From the NCBI RefSeq assembly GCF_019061185.1, contig NZ_JAHQZU010000006.1:62001-126000 (forward strand): 64,000 nt of DNA, read 5' to 3'. Origin of the DNA: Paracoccus sp. Z118 (GTDB taxonomy: Bacteria > Pseudomonadota > Alphaproteobacteria > Rhodobacterales > Rhodobacteraceae). The position numbers and the translations under genes were made by a program. Under the pieces are notes generated by a model that saw only the letters and a program-made list of their open reading frames with translations, ran no database searches and had not been told where the DNA came from. Positions 27,124-40,669 of this stretch are shown here, piece by piece; positions within the stretch are counted from its first letter, which is position 1, and each line of letters opens with the position of its first letter.

Positions 27124-28799
27124 AACAGCGACTTCTGCCCGCCGTCCTTGTCCGCCCGCTTGCGGCCCGGCGCGGTTTCCGGGCGAACGGCGACCGAGCC
27201 GTCGTGAAACTCCAAAACTAGCCGGGGCACGGGCGCGGCGGCGGCGGCGGATGTGATCACATCCCCATCGGCCCCGCGCACGACCGCGAAGCCCCGCTTG
27301 AGCGTTTCCGCATGGCCGAGCGTCTGCCGCAGCCGGTCGAGCCGGTCGAGCGCCCTCCATCGCTCGGCGGTGAGGCGCGGGGCGATCTGGCGAAGGCGAT
27401 TGGACAGCCCGTCGAGCAGGTTGCGGCGATCACTCACGGACCGCCGCGCATCCGCCAGCGTCCGCGCCCGCGCCCCGTCGAGCCTGCGGGAAAGCGCGGC
27501 GAGCCGCTCCTCCTGCAAGCGTCGCGTCCGCAGCGCCGCCGCATCCAGCCGGGGCGCGGCGCTGGCAAGCTGCCGCCGCGCCTCGGCCACCGGGCGGCGC
27601 AGGCTTCCGCGCGGGGTCAGGTCCAGCCGCCGCCGCTTGCCCGCCAGATCGCGTCCCGACGCGGCGGGCAGCCGCGCGGCCAGCAGATCGAACCGGCCCC
27701 GCGTCTTGCGGGTGAAATCGCGCAGCGCGAAGATCGGCAGGTCCAGCGCCGTGATGGCCTGCCGCCGGTCGCGCACGAAGCCGCGCAGCGCCCGTTCCAG
27801 CCGGGGCGCGGTCAGGTCGAACCGCTGCCGCGCCGACTCGGTCAGCGCCTGCGGCCGCCCGAGACCGCGCGAGAGATCCCCGAGCCGCTGGCGCGAGACC
27901 GCGCCGCGCTTTTCCGCCGCGCGCATCATCCGCAACTGCGCCTCGGCCATCCGGGTCAGTAGCTCGGCCCGCACCGGCACGGCCAGTTCCGCCGCCGCCG
28001 TCGGGGTCGGCGCGCGCAGGTCGGCGGCGTGGTCGATCAGCGTCGTATCGGTCTCATGACCCACGGCCGAGATAAGGGGAATCGTGCCCACGGCCACGGC
28101 GCGGACCACATCCTCGTCGTTGAAGCCCCACAGATCCTCGACCGAGCCGCCGCCCCGCGCCACGATGATGAGGTCAGGCCGGGGCACCCGCCCGCCCGGG
28201 GCCAGTGCGTTCAGCCCCCGCACCGCCGCCGCGACCTGCGGGGCGCAATCGCGGCCCTGGACCGCCACCGGCCAGATCAGCACGCGGCTGGGAAAGCGGT
28301 CGCGCAGCCGGTGCAGGATGTCGCGGATCACCGCGCCCGAGGGCGAGGTCACGACCGCGATCACGCGCGGCAGATAGGGGATCGGGCGCTTGCGCGAGGG
28401 ATGGAACAGCCCCTCGGCTTCCAGCTTGCGGCGCCGCTGTTCCAGCATCGCCATCAACGCACCGAGGCCGGCCGGCTCCACATCCTCGACCAGAAGCTGG
28501 TATTTCGACTGGCCGGGATAGGTGGTCAGGCGGCCGGTGACGACGATCTCCATCCCCTCCTCGGGGCGGTGGCTCAGCCGCGCGGCGGTGCCCTTCCAGC
28601 AGACGGAGGCGATGCAGGCGTTGTCGTCCTTGAGGTCGAAATAGAGATGCCCCGAGCCGGGCCGCGACACGCGCCCGACCTCGCCGCGGACGCGGACGCG
28701 GGCGAACTCGCCCTCGATCACGCGCTTCAAGGCGCCGGAGATTTCGGAAACGGACAGAGCGGGGGCGTTGCCGGGGGCGGCGTCTTCGAACAGGTCCAT
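27120..28799 (-). CDS. xseA: Exodeoxyribonuclease VII large subunit
   Basis: Catalytic subunit of exonuclease VII, which degrades single-stranded DNA to oligonucleotides. 559 residues, somewhat longer than the E. coli protein. The N-terminal OB-fold is visible as [25 protein letters not shown]. The nuclease core follows with [42 protein letters not shown] and [29 protein letters not shown] long Arg-rich helical region (about 270-480) is the coiled part that binds XseB. The small subunit is not in the window. The gene is convergent with the MFS gene and divergent from purD. Confidence 0.96.
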   Translation of the reverse strand: MDLFEDAAPGNAPALSVSEISGALKRVIEGEFARVRVRGEVGRVSRPGSGHLYFDLKDDNACIASVCWKGTAARLSHRPEEGMEIVVTGRLTTYPGQSKYQLLVEDVEPAGLGALMAMLEQRRRKLEAEGLFHPSRKRPIPYLPRVIAVVTSPSGAVIRDILHRLRDRFPSRVLIWPVAVQGRDCAPQVAAAVRGLNALAPGGRVPRPDLIIVARGGGSVEDLWGFNDEDVVRAVAVGTIPLISAVGHETDTTLIDHAADLRAPTPTAAAELAVPVRAELLTRMAEAQLRMMRAAEKRGAVSRQRLGDLSRGLGRPQALTESARQRFDLTAPRLERALRGFVRDRRQAITALDLPIFALRDFTRKTRGRFDLLAARLPAASGRDLAGKRRRLDLTPRGSLRRPVAEARRQLASAAPRLDAAALRTRRLQEERLAALSRRLDGARARTLADARRSVSDRRNLLDGLSNRLRQIAPRLTAERWRALDRLDRLRQTLGHAETLKRGFAVVRGADGDVITSAAAAAPVPRLVLEFHDGSVAVRPETAPGRKRADKDGGQKSLF

Positions 28800-28951
28800 C
28801 CCTGCTTGATGGACCGGCGGCGCGCGGCAGGCAAGCTTCGGCCGGGGCGCTGCCCCGGACCCCGGGATATTTGAGCGAAGAAGAACCGGCGAGCTTGCCG
28901 CGGTATCGGCTGCGGCCTAAAGGCGGCGCAGGTTGGTTGAAGGGGCGGCGC

Positions 28952-30214
28952 ATGAACATCCTGATCCTCGGCGGCGGCGGGCGCGAGCATGCGCTCGCCT
29001 GGGCGATCCGGCAGAATCCGAAATGCGACCGGCTGATCGTCGCGCCGGGAAATGCGGGGATCGCGGAAATCGCGCGCTGCGCGGATATTGCCATTACGGA
29101 TGGCGCCGCTGTGGTGGCGTTCTGCGAGGAACATGCGATCGATCTGGTGGTGATCGGGCCGGAAGCGCCGCTGGCTGCGGGCGTCGCGGACGTTCTGCGG
29201 GCGGCGCGGATTTCGGTATTCGGGCCGTCTCGGGCCGCGGCGATGCTGGAGGCGTCGAAGGCGTTCACCAAGGAAGTCTGCGACGCCTGCGGCGCGCCGA
29301 CCGCCGCCTGGGCGCGGTTCACCGATGCGGGCGCGGCCCGCGACCATGTCGCGCGGGTCGGGGCACCCATCGTCGTCAAGGCGGACGGGCTCGCCGCCGG
29401 CAAGGGCGTCACCGTCGCCATGACCGAGGGCGAGGCGCTGGCCGCCGTTGACGCCGCGTTCGGCGGCGCGTTCGGCGCGGCCGGGGCCGAGGTCGTCATC
29501 GAGGAGTTCATGGAGGGCGAGGAGGCCAGCTTCTTCATCCTCGTGGACGGCCAAAACTGCCTGCCCATCGGCACCGCGCAGGATCACAAACGGGTGGGCG
29601 AGGGCGATACCGGGCCGAATACCGGGGGGATGGGGGCCTATTCCCCTGCCCCTGTGCTGACGCCCGAAATCCAGCGCGAGGTGATGGCGCGGATCGTACA
29701 GCCGACGGTGGACGAGATGGCGCGGCGCGGGACGCCGTTTCAGGGGGTGCTTTACGCCGGGCTGATGATCCGGGACGGGCAGGCGCGGCTGGTGGAATAC
29801 AACGTCCGCTTCGGCGATCCCGAGTGTCAGGTGCTGATGATGCGCCTTGGCGGGCAGGTGCTGGACCTGATCCACGCCTGCGCCGAGGGACGGCTGGCCG
29901 AAGTTTCCGTCAACTGGGCTGACGATCACGCGCTGACGGTGGTGCTGGCCGCCGATGGCTATCCGGGCGATTACGCCAAGGGCAGCGTGATCGGCGGGCT
30001 GGAGGGGCTGCCGGAGGATTCGACCTCGATGATGTTCCATGCGGGAACGGCCGAGCGGGGCGGGCGGATCGTCGCCGCGGGCGGACGAGTGCTGAGCGCC
30101 ACCGGGCGCGGCGCGGCGCTGGCCGAGGCGCGGGCGCGCGCCTATGCGCTTGCCGAGGCGGTGGACTGGCCGGAGGGCTTCTATCGCCGCGATATCGGAT
30201 GGCGGGCGCTGTGA
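28952..30214 (+). CDS. purD: Phosphoribosylamine-glycine ligase
   Basis: Second step of de novo purine synthesis, joining glycine to phosphoribosylamine with ATP. 420 residues from the ATG at 28952 giving [19 protein letters not shown]. The ATP-grasp core is visible as [35 protein letters not shown] and [15 protein letters not shown], and the metal-ligand region as [18 protein letters not shown] longer reading frame exists upstream but lacks homology. The 3' end overlaps a DUF6508 gene by 16 bases. Confidence 0.97.
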   Translation: MNILILGGGGREHALAWAIRQNPKCDRLIVAPGNAGIAEIARCADIAITDGAAVVAFCEEHAIDLVVIGPEAPLAAGVADVLRAARISVFGPSRAAAMLEASKAFTKEVCDACGAPTAAWARFTDAGAARDHVARVGAPIVVKADGLAAGKGVTVAMTEGEALAAVDAAFGGAFGAAGAEVVIEEFMEGEEASFFILVDGQNCLPIGTAQDHKRVGEGDTGPNTGGMGAYSPAPVLTPEIQREVMARIVQPTVDEMARRGTPFQGVLYAGLMIRDGQARLVEYNVRFGDPECQVLMMRLGGQVLDLIHACAEGRLAEVSVNWADDHALTVVLAADGYPGDYAKGSVIGGLEGLPEDSTSMMFHAGTAERGGRIVAAGGRVLSATGRGAALAEARARAYALAEAVDWPEGFYRRDIGWRAL

Positions 30215-30609
30215 CCCCCGACGATCTGCTTGCGCTGGCCGCTTTCGCGGACCGGCTGGACGAGCCTGCCGGAGAATGGCGCGGCGGTGAGCGCGACGCC
30301 GAGGGTGCGATCCAGATGCCCTGGTTCGAGTTCTCGCCGATGTTGAGCGACTTTCACAAGGCCGCCTACGATCACGGGCTGGTCGTGTCGTTCGACTGGT
30401 CCGCATGGATGCAGACCGACGAAGGACGGCGGCTGATGGCGGCCGACCGTGCTCGGCTGACGGGCGCCACGCTCGAGGAGCTTCAGTGGATCGTCACCGC
30501 CATCATGCGCATCGAGCGCTTCAGCGAGGGCGCGATCGCCTCCGCATGGGATGATGGCCGCTTGCCGGCCATCATCCTGCGCCTCGTGGTCCTCGCCGCC
30601 GACGACTGA
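30199..30609 (+). CDS. DUF6508 domain-containing protein
   Basis: 136-residue soluble protein. The layout matches what I know of DUF6508: a central [21 protein letters not shown], then [18 protein letters not shown], then a helical C-terminus with [18 protein letters not shown]. Its function is unknown. The ATG at 30199 lies 16 bases inside purD; an in-frame GTG at 30211 would shorten the overlap to 4 bases and is a fair alternative. It is convergent with prs, only 3 bases away. Confidence 0.7.
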   Translation: MAGAVTPDDLLALAAFADRLDEPAGEWRGGERDAEGAIQMPWFEFSPMLSDFHKAAYDHGLVVSFDWSAWMQTDEGRRLMAADRARLTGATLEELQWIVTAIMRIERFSEGAIASAWDDGRLPAIILRLVVLAADD

Positions 30610-30612
30610 GGG

Positions 30613-31632
30613 TCAGAGGGCCGAATACATCCCCTCGTAGACCGGCTGCAGCGTCTCGAGCTCGAACAGCGACGAGACCGAAGTGCCGTTCCAGATCGAC
30701 ATGATCGCCTGCGCGAAAAGCGGCGCGGTGGGCACGACGCGGATGTTGCGCGCCTCGCGCACATGGTCGGGCTGAAAGATCGAATCGGTGACGACCAGCG
30801 TCTTCATGATCGAGTTCTCGATCCGCTCGACCGCCGGGCCGGAGAGGACGCCGTGGGTGATGTAGGCGTGAACCTCGGTCGCGCCGTGGTCGATCAGAAG
30901 CTGCGCGGCCTTCACCAGCGTCCCCGCCGTATCGCAGATGTCGTCCACGATGATGCAGGTCTTGCCTTCGACATCACCGATCACCGTCATGTCGGCGATC
31001 TCGCCCGCCTTCTCGCGCCGCTTGTCCACGATCGCCATGGGCGCGTTGATCCGCGCCGCGATCTCACGCGCCCGGCCCACGCCGCCGACATCGGGCGAGA
31101 CGATCATCAGATCGTCCATGCGGCCCTTGAAATGATGCTGGATGTCCAGCGAGAAGATCGGCGCGGCGTAGAGGTTGTCCACCGGGATGTCGAAGAACCC
31201 TTGGATCTGGGTCGCGTGCAGGTCCAGCGTCAGCACCCGATCCACGCCCGCCTCGGTCAGCAGGTTCGCCACGAGTTTCGCGCTGATCGGGGTGCGGGCC
31301 TTGGCGCGGCGGTCCTGCCGGGCATAACCGAAATAGGGAATCACCGCCGTGATCCGGGCCGCGCTGGACCGGCGCAGCGCGTCGGTGATGATCAGCAGCT
31401 CCATCAGGTTGTCGTTGGCCGGGTTCGAGGTCGGCTGGATGATGAACATGTCCTCGCCGCGGACGTTCTCATACACCTCGACGAAGATTTCCTGGTCGTT
31501 GAACCGCTCGACCCGCGCATCGACCGGGGCCACGTTCATGCCGCGATGCATCGACATCCGCCGCGCGATGGCGAGCGCCAGCGGGCGGTTGGCGTTCCCC
31601 GCGATGAGCTTGGGTTCGGTCATGGCGGGCAT
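30613..31632 (-). CDS. prs: Ribose-phosphate pyrophosphokinase
   Basis: Makes PRPP from ribose-5-phosphate and ATP, the precursor for purines, pyrimidines, histidine and tryptophan. 339 residues. Seen: the N-terminal [21 protein letters not shown] flexible loop, TADAL-type [20 protein letters not shown], and [15 protein letters not shown]. The catalytic loop and metal site is [18 protein letters not shown], and the PRPP signature is [11 protein letters not shown]. The start at 31632 has CCGGAGA eight bases upstream; an internal ATG at 31623 is an alternative. It lies near purD and upstream of a divergent isomerase gene. Confidence 0.97.
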   Translation of the reverse strand: MPAMTEPKLIAGNANRPLALAIARRMSMHRGMNVAPVDARVERFNDQEIFVEVYENVRGEDMFIIQPTSNPANDNLMELLIITDALRRSSAARITAVIPYFGYARQDRRAKARTPISAKLVANLLTEAGVDRVLTLDLHATQIQGFFDIPVDNLYAAPIFSLDIQHHFKGRMDDLMIVSPDVGGVGRAREIAARINAPMAIVDKRREKAGEIADMTVIGDVEGKTCIIVDDICDTAGTLVKAAQLLIDHGATEVHAYITHGVLSGPAVERIENSIMKTLVVTDSIFQPDHVREARNIRVVPTAPLFAQAIMSIWNGTSVSSLFELETLQPVYEGMYSAL

Positions 31633-31724
31633 CGGCAGTCTCCGGGTCTGGCATCGAATCGGGCGAGTTGCGCCCGCATTAGCACCGCGATAGCGTCCCG
31701 GCAAACCGCGACGTTGGGGGCCGC

Positions 31725-32318
31725 ATGACACAGATCGACTATTATTTCGGCACCATCAGCCCCTGGGCCTATCTGGCGGGCGACCGGCTGGAACGGATGG
31801 CGCAGCGGCATGGGGCGTCCGTCACCTATCGCCCGCTGGACATCCTGCAGCTTTTCGACCGCACCGGCGGGGTGCGGCCTGCCGATCGCCATGCCTCGCG
31901 GATGGACTACCGCGCGCAGGAACTGCCGCGTTGGGCCGAGCATCTGGGAATGCCGCTGCGGATGGACGTGGGCATGACGAATATGGCGCCGTCCTCCTAT
32001 GCCATCATCGCCGCGCAGGAGGCGGGCGCGGGCGACATCGGCGCGCTGGTGCGCGGGTTCCTGTCGGCGCGGTTCGCCGAAGGGCGCGACATCGCCGATG
32101 ACGCGGTGATCCGCGACGTGCTGACGGCTTCGGGCTTCGATCCGGCCATCGCCGACCGGGGGCTGTTCGTCGGCGCCGAGGAATATGGCCGCAACCTTGA
32201 ACGCGCGGTCGAGGCCGGGGTGTTCGGCTCGCCCTTCTATGTCGTGCGGGAGAGCGGGCAGAAGTTCTTCGGCCAGGACCGGCTGGATTTCCTCGACCGG
32301 CATCTGGCGACGCTGTGA
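31725..32318 (+). CDS. 2-hydroxychromene-2-carboxylate isomerase / DsbA-like thioredoxin-fold protein
   Basis: 197-residue protein with a thioredoxin fold and helical insertion (kappa-class GST / HCCA isomerase group). The N-terminal active-site motif is [14 protein letters not shown], with Ser in place of the redox cysteines of DsbA. The C-terminus has [10 protein letters not shown] with the cis-proline loop, then [14 protein letters not shown]. The founding enzyme acts in naphthalene breakdown with glutathione, but most homologues probably act as glutathione-dependent enzymes on other compounds. Its stop overlaps the GTG of an alpha/beta hydrolase, so the two are coupled. Confidence 0.85.
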   Translation: MTQIDYYFGTISPWAYLAGDRLERMAQRHGASVTYRPLDILQLFDRTGGVRPADRHASRMDYRAQELPRWAEHLGMPLRMDVGMTNMAPSSYAIIAAQEAGAGDIGALVRGFLSARFAEGRDIADDAVIRDVLTASGFDPAIADRGLFVGAEEYGRNLERAVEAGVFGSPFYVVRESGQKFFGQDRLDFLDRHLATL

Positions 32319-33097
32319 ACGACGTTCACGTCCGTTACTGGCCGGGCGATCCGGCGCGGCCGGCGCTGGCGCTGCACTGCATGATGGGGACGAGTTCCTA
32401 CTGGCGGCCCATCGCCGACCGGCTGGGCAGCCGCATCGACCTGCGCGGCTTCGACATGCCGGGCCACGGGCGCAGCCCCGCTTGGGAGGCGCAACCCGGC
32501 GTCGATTTCCACACCGCCGTCACGCGGATCGCAGCGGGCATGATCGACCGGCCGCTGGACCTGATCGGCCACTCCATCGGCGCCACGGTCGCCCTGCGGA
32601 TCGCCGTCGGCGCGCCCGAGGCGGTGCGGAGCCTCACCCTGATCGAGCCGGTCCTGTTCGCCGCGCTGCCGTCGGACCACCCGGAGCGAGACGCGCGGGT
32701 GGCGCTGCTGCGCGCGCTCATCGCCGAGGGGCGAAGCATGGATGCGGTGGCCGGGTTCCTCGACCGCTGGGGGGGCGCAGGGGGACTGCCCGCAATGCCG
32801 AAAACCGTCCATCCGACGCTGGCGCGACAGATCGAACTGGTGCTGGACAGCAACGACGCCCTGGCCCACGACACCGCCCGGATCCTGCGCGACGGCGGGC
32901 TGGAGGCAATCGACGCGCCGGTGATGCTGATCGCCGGAAGCGACTCGCCGCCCGAAATGGCGCTGATCGTCGATGCGCTGGCCGAGCGGCTGGCGGATGT
33001 CGGCCGGGCAACGGTGCCGGGGGCCTCACACATGCTGCCGCTGACCCATCCAGCCGAGGTGGCGGGGCTGATCGCCGCCAATCTCGACCGCGCCTGA
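32315..33097 (+). CDS. Alpha/beta hydrolase fold protein
   Basis: 260-residue hydrolase with a GTG start overlapping the isomerase stop by 4 bases. The nucleophile elbow is GHSIGA (Ser in the conserved GxSxG). The oxyanion loop region is LHCMMGTSSYW, and the catalytic Asp and His fit AGSDSPPE and GASHMLPLTHP. The RGFDMPGHGRSP motif is typical of esterase/lactonase-like members. The substrate is unknown. Pairing with the isomerase suggests a small two-step catabolic or detoxifying unit, and it is convergent with the lectin gene. Confidence 0.85.
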   Translation: MNDVHVRYWPGDPARPALALHCMMGTSSYWRPIADRLGSRIDLRGFDMPGHGRSPAWEAQPGVDFHTAVTRIAAGMIDRPLDLIGHSIGATVALRIAVGAPEAVRSLTLIEPVLFAALPSDHPERDARVALLRALIAEGRSMDAVAGFLDRWGGAGGLPAMPKTVHPTLARQIELVLDSNDALAHDTARILRDGGLEAIDAPVMLIAGSDSPPEMALIVDALAERLADVGRATVPGASHMLPLTHPAEVAGLIAANLDRA

Positions 33098-33112
33098 GTT
33101 GGGCCGGCGGCC

Positions 33113-33493
33113 TCAGACCTCGAAATCGTCGGTATGCCGGACCGGACCGAAAGCCAGCCACTCGGCGCGGACACGGGCCACGCGGGTATCGCCCCAGGTG
33201 CGGAACACCACGTCGAAGCCTTCCGGGGTGATCCGGTCCGCCTCGATATCGACGCGCTGGTTGGCGCTTGCGTCGATGTCCCACATGCCCAGCGAGACAT
33301 GGACCACCGGCTCGCTGAGGAAGCTTTCGCCGAAGGTGACGCGCTGCCGGACCAGCCTGGGCCCCGACCCGGTCCACATCTCGCCGCCATTCTCGAACGC
33401 CGAAAAGAGCAGCAACGCCCCCCGCGCGACGCCGACTGACGATTCGCCGAAACGGATCAACCGATCCCCCTCAATGTAACGATCATATGTCAA
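33113..33493 (-). CDS. H-type lectin domain-containing protein
   Basis: 126-residue beta-sandwich protein resembling the H-type lectin domain. The domain spans about residues 45-123: VRQRVTFGESFLSEPVVHVSLGMWDID, then DRITPEGFDVVFRTWGDTRVARVRAEWLAFG. In eukaryotic members this domain binds N-acetylgalactosamine. No signal peptide is seen, so a cytoplasmic or non-classically exported role must be considered. It lies 126 bases downstream of atpC on the same strand and may be read through from the ATP synthase operon, although GC-rich hairpins intervene. Confidence 0.72.
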   Translation of the reverse strand: MTYDRYIEGDRLIRFGESSVGVARGALLLFSAFENGGEMWTGSGPRLVRQRVTFGESFLSEPVVHVSLGMWDIDASANQRVDIEADRITPEGFDVVFRTWGDTRVARVRAEWLAFGPVRHTDDFEV

Positions 33494-33578
33494 CGGCGCA
33501 TCTCACGTCAGTTCTGGAAAGCGATCAAGCTGATTTCGGAAGCGGGGTTAATCGGGGCGAAAGCCCCCAAGACGCGAA

Positions 33579-33596
33579 CGGCCCCGGATGGGGCCG
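33579..33596 (-). terminator. Possible terminator or attenuator after atpC
   Basis: On the minus strand CGGCCCC and GGGGCCG pair around ATCC, followed by TTCGCGTCTT. A second hairpin, GGGGC-GAAA-GCCCC on the plus strand (33554-33567), lies just beyond it. Neither has a good T tract, so partial read-through into the lectin gene is possible. Confidence 0.4.
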
Positions 33597-33619
33597 CCGC
33601 AGATCAGCTTGTCAGCGGA

Positions 33620-34069
33620 TCAGTCGGGAACGGTCGAATGGTTCGGGTCCAGCCCGATATGCGTGCCGAGCGCCTGCATGTCGCCCAGCAGCTTCGCGGC
33701 GCTGGCAACCATGTCGTTGCCCTCATTGTCGATCTTGCCTTCCGCCGCCTTGTGGCGCCGGTGCACGTCGCGCAGCATGTCGTTATAGACATCCTGCGTG
33801 ATCTCGTCGCGCCGGTGGCTCCGCTCGGCCAGCAGGCTGACGCTGTCGCCGTTGATCTCGGCAAAGCCGCCGGTCACGGCGAACTCGGTCGCGTTGCCTG
33901 ATCCGTCGATCACCGTGACGATTCCGGGCCGCAGCGTGACGATCGCCGGCGCGTGGCCCGGCATCGCGGTCAGGTCGCCCTCGCTGCCCGGCAGGCGGAC
34001 CTCGCGCGCCTGAGCGGAGACGAGGCTCCGCTCGGGCGAGACGAGGTCGAACTGCATCGTATCAGCCAT
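33620..34069 (-). CDS. atpC: F1F0 ATP synthase subunit epsilon
   Basis: 149-residue epsilon subunit of the F1 sector; couples gamma rotation to the c-ring and can inhibit ATP hydrolysis. N-terminal beta-sandwich starts MQFDLVSPERSLVSAQAREVRLPGSEGDLTAMPGHAP, the standard epsilon signature in two pieces. The C-terminal helices follow after EINGDSVSLLAERSHRRDEI, and the C-terminus is longer than in the shortest alphaproteobacterial forms. It is the last gene of atpHAGDC, 9 bases after atpD. Confidence 0.96.
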   Translation of the reverse strand: MADTMQFDLVSPERSLVSAQAREVRLPGSEGDLTAMPGHAPAIVTLRPGIVTVIDGSGNATEFAVTGGFAEINGDSVSLLAERSHRRDEITQDVYNDMLRDVHRRHKAAEGKIDNEGNDMVASAAKLLGDMQALGTHIGLDPNHSTVPD

Positions 34070-34078
34070 GTCGCCCCC

Positions 34079-35515
<1,437 letters not shown>

Positions 35516-35521
35516 TTACGG

Positions 35522-36400
35522 TCAGAGCGCCTCGGCGCCCGCAATGATTTCGATCAGTTCGGTGGTGATCGCGGCCTGACGCGACCGGTTATACTGCGTC
35601 GTCAGACGGTCGATCATCTCGCCCGCGTTGCGCGTCGCGTTGTCCATCGCCGTCATCCGCGCGCCCTGCTCGGACGCGGCGTTTTCCAGCAGCGCCGCGA
35701 AGACCTGGGTCGCGACCGAGCGCGGCAGGAGTTCCGTCAGGATCACGTCCTCTCCGGGCTCGTAGTCATACAGGGCCGAGGCGCCGCCGATCTCGTCGTT
35801 CTCCTCGACCACCGCGGGGATGATCTGGCGGGCGGTCGGGACCTGGCTGATGACGGATTCGAAGCGGCTGTAGAACAGCGTCGCCACGTCGAAGTCGCCC
35901 GCCTCGAAGCGGTCGAGGATGTCGTCGGCGATGTCGCGCGCGTTCTCATAGCCGACGCGCTTGACCTCGGACAGATCGACATGGTGGACGAAGCTCTTGC
36001 CGTGGTCGCGGCGAAGCTGTTCGCGGCCCTTCTTGCCGACGGTCATGATCGCGACGTCCTTGCCCTGCCCGCGCAGCTCTTCCGCGCGCTGGCGGGCCAG
36101 CTTGACGATCGAGCTGTTGAAGCCGCCAGCAAGGCCGCGCTCCGACGTCATGACCACCAGCAGGTGCCGCTGCTCTGCGCCGGTGCCGGCCAGCAGCCGC
36201 GGCGCGTCCTGCGATCCGGCCGCGGCGGCGGTCAGGCCCGCCATCACGGCCGACATGCGGTCGGCGTAGGGGCGCGCAGCCTCAGCCGCGTCCTGCGCGC
36301 GGCGCAGCTTGGCGGCGGCGACCATCTGCATCGCCTTGGTGATCTTCCGCGTGTTCTTGACGCTTCCGATCCGGTTCTTGAGTGCCTTGAGGCTGGGCAT
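35522..36400 (-). CDS. atpG: F1F0 ATP synthase subunit gamma
   Basis: 292-residue central-stalk subunit. The N-terminal helix [20 protein letters not shown] and the C-terminal helix [20 protein letters not shown] with [20 protein letters not shown] are both typical; together they form the coiled coil inside the alpha-beta hexamer. [16 protein letters not shown] segment marks the globular domain. It sits between atpA (15 bases upstream) and atpD. No extra open reading frame is inserted after it, unlike in some published purple-bacterial atp operons. Confidence 0.97.
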   Translation of the reverse strand: MPSLKALKNRIGSVKNTRKITKAMQMVAAAKLRRAQDAAEAARPYADRMSAVMAGLTAAAAGSQDAPRLLAGTGAEQRHLLVVMTSERGLAGGFNSSIVKLARQRAEELRGQGKDVAIMTVGKKGREQLRRDHGKSFVHHVDLSEVKRVGYENARDIADDILDRFEAGDFDVATLFYSRFESVISQVPTARQIIPAVVEENDEIGGASALYDYEPGEDVILTELLPRSVATQVFAALLENAASEQGARMTAMDNATRNAGEMIDRLTTQYNRSRQAAITTELIEIIAGAEAL

Positions 36401-36415
36401 CTACTCGTCCCCCCT

Positions 36416-37950
<1,535 letters not shown>

Positions 37951-37951
<1 letters not shown>

Positions 37952-38511
37952 TAGCGGACCTCTTTCATCACATTCTGGAGGGAAGCGAGCTTCGAGCGGA
38001 TCGAACTGTCGATCATCTGCGAGCCCAGCCTGACAATCATGCCGCCGATGAGGCTTTCATCGACGCGGGCATCCAGCTTGATGGTCTTGCCCGATTTCTG
38101 CGCCAGCGTCTCGGTCAGCCGGCGCTGCTGTTCATCGGTCAGCGCGGCGGCGCTGACGACCTCGGCCGTGACCTCGCCCCGCGCCTCGGCGATCAGCGAC
38201 TTGAGCCGCTGGACCAGTTGCGGCAGCGCGAAGAGGCGGTTGTTCCTCGCCATCAGCCGCAGCGTGTTGCCGAGGACGGGCGACAGCCCCATGCGGTCGG
38301 CCACGGCGCCGATGGCCGCTCCCTGCTCCTCGCGCGAATAGAGCGGCGACGAGATCAGCGTGCGCAGATCCTCGCTTTCCGCCAGTGCGCGGCCCAGATC
38401 GTCCACCTGCCCGGCGAGCGCGTCGAGATCGCCCTGCTCCCGTGCCAGATCGAAGACGGCCTGCGCGTACCGCCCGGCGATGTTTGCGGAAATCGAAGCG
38501 GTATTGGCCAC
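37951..38511 (-). CDS. atpH: F1F0 ATP synthase subunit delta
   Basis: 186-residue peripheral-stalk subunit linking the alpha subunits to F0 b subunits. N-terminal helical domain begins [21 protein letters not shown]. The C-terminal part ends with [25 protein letters not shown], the classic delta signature (quoted partially: [16 protein letters not shown]). A GTG start at 38511 is preferred because AGAGGGG lies 5 bases upstream; an in-frame GTG at 38517 is the alternative. It is first in the F1 operon. The F0 genes must be elsewhere, as is usual in this order. Confidence 0.95.
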
Positions 38512-38628
38512 GGACACCCCTCTGGTTTGCGCGAAGCCCCGCAGGCCGGGCCGGCGTTCATGCCGGTCAGTCGCGAGGCGCGGTCGGTGGGACGCCCTTT
38601 GGCCGGCACGCCCCTGAAATCTGCGGCT

Positions 38629-38657
38629 CTCTAACAGCAGTTTCGCGCCGGGTGCAA
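38629..38657 (-). promoter_or_regulatory. Candidate promoter of the atpHAGDC operon
   Basis: On the minus strand TTGCAC (38657-38652) and TTAGAG (38634-38629) are separated by exactly 17 bases. They lie about 118 bases upstream of the atpH start, in a 242-base gap with no gene. It is the best sigma-70-like match in that gap. Confidence 0.45.
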
Positions 38658-38753
38658 CTGCATGGAACGCATAAACTCGCGCGGTGGTGCCCAAAGTCCC
38701 GACCGCCGCGGCTGGGATCGCCCGAAGGGCGGCAAACCGCCGGAAATCAACGG

Positions 38754-39581
38754 TCAATCCGTTCCCGCATCGCCCCCCGCAGGGCGCCGCCGGGAGCCAT
38801 GGCTGATCCCGTTGCCGACGCCCTGCCCCGCTGGTCTGGCAGGGCGCGGGCGGGCGATTCCCTCCAGCACGTCGAGCGGTCCGGGCACGGTGATCCGCAG
38901 GCCGGGCCCGACCGGGGCGTGGACCTGCTTGGACAATTCGACAATCAGCACCCCGGCGACGAGGGCCTGGGCGATCCGGCTGCCCGCCCGTTCCCACCAT
39001 TCCGCGCTTTTCAGCCAGAAGCGCCGGTCCGATGGCGGGATATAAAGCGCCGCCACCCCCCGCTCGATCACGAAGCCCGCGGCGCGGGCCTGCGCCTCGA
39101 TCTGGCCGCGCGTGTAGCTGCGCCCGAAGCCGAACGGCGTCGCATCGGTCTGCGCCCAGAGCCCCGCACGGTTCGGCACCATCACCAGCACCCGCCCGCC
39201 GGGGCCGAGAACGCGCCACGCCTCGGCCAGCAGCGCCGCCGGGTGGTCCGACACTTCCAGCCCGTGCAGCAGCACCAGCCGGTCCACGCTGCCGGTATCC
39301 AGCGGCCACGCCGTCTCGTCGCAGAGCGCGGCGCGGTTCGGCCCGCCGGACGGCCACGCCATCACCCCCTGCGGGCAGGGCATCAGCGCCGTGACGCGCC
39401 GCGCGGGCGCGAGATACGGGCACAGCAGCGGTGCCGCGAAGCCGAAGCCGGCCACGGTCATGCCGGTCACGCCCTCGGGCGGCCAGAAGGTCTCCATCCG
39501 GGTCCGCAGGATGCGCTGGACGACCCGCCCCAGCGCCCGCTGGTAATAGAATCGCCGCAGGTCGATGACATCGAGGTGCAT
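38754..39581 (-). CDS. Class I SAM-dependent methyltransferase
   Basis: 275-residue predicted methyltransferase. The start [20 protein letters not shown] is typical of a family found next to gloB in related bacteria. The SAM-binding GxG region is degenerate ([12 protein letters not shown]). The later motifs are better kept: [38 protein letters not shown], quoted in part as [17 protein letters not shown], fits motif III of the methyltransferase type 11 fold. The 30-residue C-terminal tail is Arg/Gly/Pro-rich. It is divergent from gloB with 120 bases between; the substrate is unknown. Confidence 0.82.
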   Translation of the reverse strand: MHLDVIDLRRFYYQRALGRVVQRILRTRMETFWPPEGVTGMTVAGFGFAAPLLCPYLAPARRVTALMPCPQGVMAWPSGGPNRAALCDETAWPLDTGSVDRLVLLHGLEVSDHPAALLAEAWRVLGPGGRVLVMVPNRAGLWAQTDATPFGFGRSYTRGQIEAQARAAGFVIERGVAALYIPPSDRRFWLKSAEWWERAGSRIAQALVAGVLIVELSKQVHAPVGPGLRITVPGPLDVLEGIARPRPARPAGQGVGNGISHGSRRRPAGGDAGTD

Positions 39582-39701
39582 GGCAGCAGGACGCCTCGCA
39601 AGCCGTGCGGCGTCAAGCGGTTGGCAGGGAAAATTCGCTTGCCGTTTGAACCCGCCGCCGCCCTCGCCTAGCTTGAGGCCGAGCGAGCGAAAGGACACGA
39701 C

Positions 39702-40451
39702 ATGGCCGAACTGGTGACGATCCGCTGCCTGAGCGACAACTATGCCTATCTGGTTCATGGCGGCGGACAGACGGTGCTGATCGACGCCCCGGAAGCCGCG
39801 CCGATCCTCGCCGAGCTGAAGGCCCGCGGCTGGTCTCTGGACGAAATCCTGCTGACCCATCACCACGCCGACCATATCCAGGCCGTCCCCGAAATCGTCG
39901 CCGCCACCGGCGCCCGCGTCACCGGCAACGCCGAAGATGCCGCCCGCCTGCCCAGGCTGGACCGCGCCGTGCGGCCCGACGAAAGCTTCGATCTCTGCGG
40001 CGAGCAGGCGACGGTGATCGACGTTCCCGGCCACACCGTCGGCCATGTCGCCTATCATCTGCCGCAGGCGGGGCTGGTCTTTACCGCTGACAGCCTGATG
40101 GCGCTCGGCTGCGGCCGGCTGTTCGAGGGCACACCTGCCCAGATGTGGAACAGCCTCAGCCGCCTGAACGCCCTGCCCGGCGAGACGGTGGTCTGCTCGG
40201 GCCACGACTACTGCGCGGGCAACGGCGCCTTCGCGCTGTCGGTCGATGGCGACAACGGCGACCTGCGCCAGCGGCTGGAGGACACGAAGGCCGGGCGGCG
40301 CCCCTGCTCGCCCGCGACGCTGGAGGACGAGCGGCGGACCAACCCGTTCCTGCGCGCCCCGCAGCTTGCCGCCTCGCTGGGAATGAAGGGCGCCCGGGAC
40401 GCCGAGGTCTTCGCCCGCCTGCGCAGAATGAAGGACGAGTTCCGGGGCTGA
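39702..40451 (+). CDS. gloB: Hydroxyacylglutathione hydrolase (glyoxalase II)
   Basis: Hydrolyses S-lactoylglutathione to lactate and glutathione, completing methylglyoxal detoxification. 249 residues, metallo-beta-lactamase fold. The dinuclear metal motif is [15 protein letters not shown] (His53, His55, Asp57, His58). Further ligands lie in [28 protein letters not shown] and CSGHDYC. The C-terminal [13 protein letters not shown] is the conserved glutathione-binding end of GloB. It is divergent from the methyltransferase gene, an arrangement I recall as frequent in Rhodobacterales. Confidence 0.95.
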   Translation: MAELVTIRCLSDNYAYLVHGGGQTVLIDAPEAAPILAELKARGWSLDEILLTHHHADHIQAVPEIVAATGARVTGNAEDAARLPRLDRAVRPDESFDLCGEQATVIDVPGHTVGHVAYHLPQAGLVFTADSLMALGCGRLFEGTPAQMWNSLSRLNALPGETVVCSGHDYCAGNGAFALSVDGDNGDLRQRLEDTKAGRRPCSPATLEDERRTNPFLRAPQLAASLGMKGARDAEVFARLRRMKDEFRG

Positions 40452-40490
40452 TCCTCCCCGCCGGATCACAGGATTGCGCCCCAGTCCTGC

Positions 40491-40519
40491 TTGAAAATTG
40501 CGGTCCCGAAGATCACATC
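40491..40519 (+). promoter_or_regulatory. Candidate heat-shock-like promoter of clpA
   Basis: CTTGAAA with the -35 hexamer TTGAAA at 40491-40496, a 17-base spacer, and CACATC at 40514-40519. The CTTGAAA plus a CAT-containing -10 resembles alphaproteobacterial RpoH promoters. It lies about 150 bases upstream of the clpA start, so the leader would be fairly long. Confidence 0.35.
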
Positions 40520-40669
40520 TGGATCAACCCGGCGCATTTCAGGGGGCTTTGCCAGATTACCCCTTGAACTGCGCACAGATCCACAGATTCTTAAACTTAC
40601 CATGACAGTCTGGACAGGTGGACCGCTTACCGCGATCCAGACCGCCAGCCGACTGACAGGAGCCTGCCC

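Noticed and set aside
38515..38517. Upstream GTG as atpH start
   Set aside because: The AGAGGG element would touch the start codon; the GTG at 38511 has better spacing. It is kept only as an alternative.
38700..38753. GC-rich hairpins after the methyltransferase as its terminator
   Set aside because: Short stems with no T tract on the minus strand; cannot be told from ordinary GC-rich sequence.
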